Assembly: GCA_002393725.1 (NCBI GenBank) | Contig: DGTJ01000068.1 | Location: 28,294 to 51,293 of the forward strand | Source of the DNA: Prevotella sp. UBA4339 | GTDB lineage: Bacteria; Bacteroidota; Bacteroidia; Bacteroidales; Bacteroidaceae | Direction: 5' to 3' | DNA: 23,000 nt | Part shown: in pieces, positions 22,576 to 23,000 of the stretch | How the letters are laid out: each line of letters begins with the position of its first letter | Numbering within the stretch: the first letter of the stretch is position 1 | The notes under the pieces: generated by a model | Database searches by the model: none | The model's input: only the letters and a program-made list of their open reading frames with translations | Told to the model about the DNA's origin: nothing | Made by a program: the position numbers and the translations under genes

Positions 22576-23000
22576 TTATCTTATGAACAGCAGTTCACGA
22601 TATTTCGGCAGCGGCCACAGACTGTCGTCGACGATCAGCTCCAGCTTGTCGATCTCATAGCGGATGGTGTCGAGCTTGGGTTCGACAGTGTCGTGATAGG
22701 CTATAGCCTTCTGATGCTCATCAGCTATCTTATTGGCCCGTTTGCGAGCCTCTACCAGCGCCTCCACTCCCTTCTCGATGGCACTGGTGCGCTCGGCTAT
22801 CTCCTCGACAATCTTCTTGTTGCGGGCAGAGAGCTTGTCGGCGGTGTCGATGGGGAAGACGACTGCCATCGCGCTGATGTTGTGCAGCAGCTGAGTCTGA
22901 TAGCGGGTGGCGACGGGGATGATATGGTTCATCGAGATGTCGCCCAGCACACGGGCCTCTATCTGTATCTTCTTAGTGTAGGTCTCCCACTTCACCTCGT
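22576..23000 (-). CDS. glnN: Glutamine synthetase type III, C-terminal part
   Basis: This is the 3' end of a gene that continues past the right edge; about 141 residues are visible. The sequence YTKKIQIEARVLGDISMNHI, then a helical segment (EEIAERTSAIEKGVEALVEA), and finally DKLELIVDDSLWPLPKYREL match the conserved C-terminal region of type III (GlnN) glutamine synthetases of Bacteroidetes. The enzyme makes glutamine from glutamate and ammonia in the cytoplasm. Only the tail is present, so the catalytic residues cannot be checked. It is convergent with the regulator and not part of the PUL. Confidence 0.92.
   Translation of the reverse strand, partial: EVKWETYTKKIQIEARVLGDISMNHIIPVATRYQTQLLHNISAMAVVFPIDTADKLSARNKKIVEEIAERTSAIEKGVEALVEARKRANKIADEHQKAIAYHDTVEPKLDTIRYEIDKLELIVDDSLWPLPKYRELLFIR

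Overview
The window looks like chromosome of a gut or rumen Bacteroidales bacterium, most likely Prevotella or a close relative. The reasons are two polysaccharide-utilisation loci (PULs) built around SusC/SusD pairs, Bacteroidetes-type promoters (TTG, about 20 bases, TAnnTTTG), heptameric AT-rich repeats at gene boundaries, and a type III glutamine synthetase at the right edge. I see no rRNA, tRNA, CRISPR array or intact insertion sequence.

Region 1 (1-5604, + strand) is the 3' part of an alpha-glucan (starch-like) PUL. It encodes a SusD lipoprotein, a SusE-position lipoprotein with four tandem CBM26-like modules, and a secreted GH13 alpha-amylase with a starch-binding C-terminal region. The matching SusC should lie left of the window. 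The three signal-peptide regions all contain copies of a TGCATTA/TGCATTG heptamer array.

Region 2 (5605-6560) is a gene-poor stretch between two convergent operons. It holds a 42-bp tandem repeat of six units, each with a small hairpin, then two large hairpins, palindromic control-like sequences, a 22-bp direct repeat and remnants of unclear origin.

Region 3 (6561-19238, - strand) is a complete compact operon read right to left: SusC, SusD, a small lipoprotein, a fused polysaccharide lyase-GH88 protein, and two GH2 enzymes. Gaps are only 1 to 45 bases. The lyase would create unsaturated uronic acid ends, the GH88 half would remove them, and the GH2 enzymes (both with an N-x-K motif seen in beta-glucuronidases) would trim beta-linked sugars. 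This points to a uronic-acid-containing glycan as substrate; that is inference.

Region 4 (19239-22479) has the divergent control region, with a good susC promoter preceded by three TACATCAnGA repeats, and a SusR-like membrane regulator (periplasmic propeller, Y_Y_Y domain, one membrane segment, coiled coil, C-terminal HTH). Region 5 is the 3' end of glnN on the - strand, convergent with the regulator.

The most unusual signals are: repeats used as signal-peptide code in consecutive genes, including a 48-bp dispersed repeat translated in opposite senses in two genes; the lyase-GH88 fusion; the 42-bp hairpin minisatellite; and palindromic elements that appear to sit in-frame within a GH2 and the regulator.
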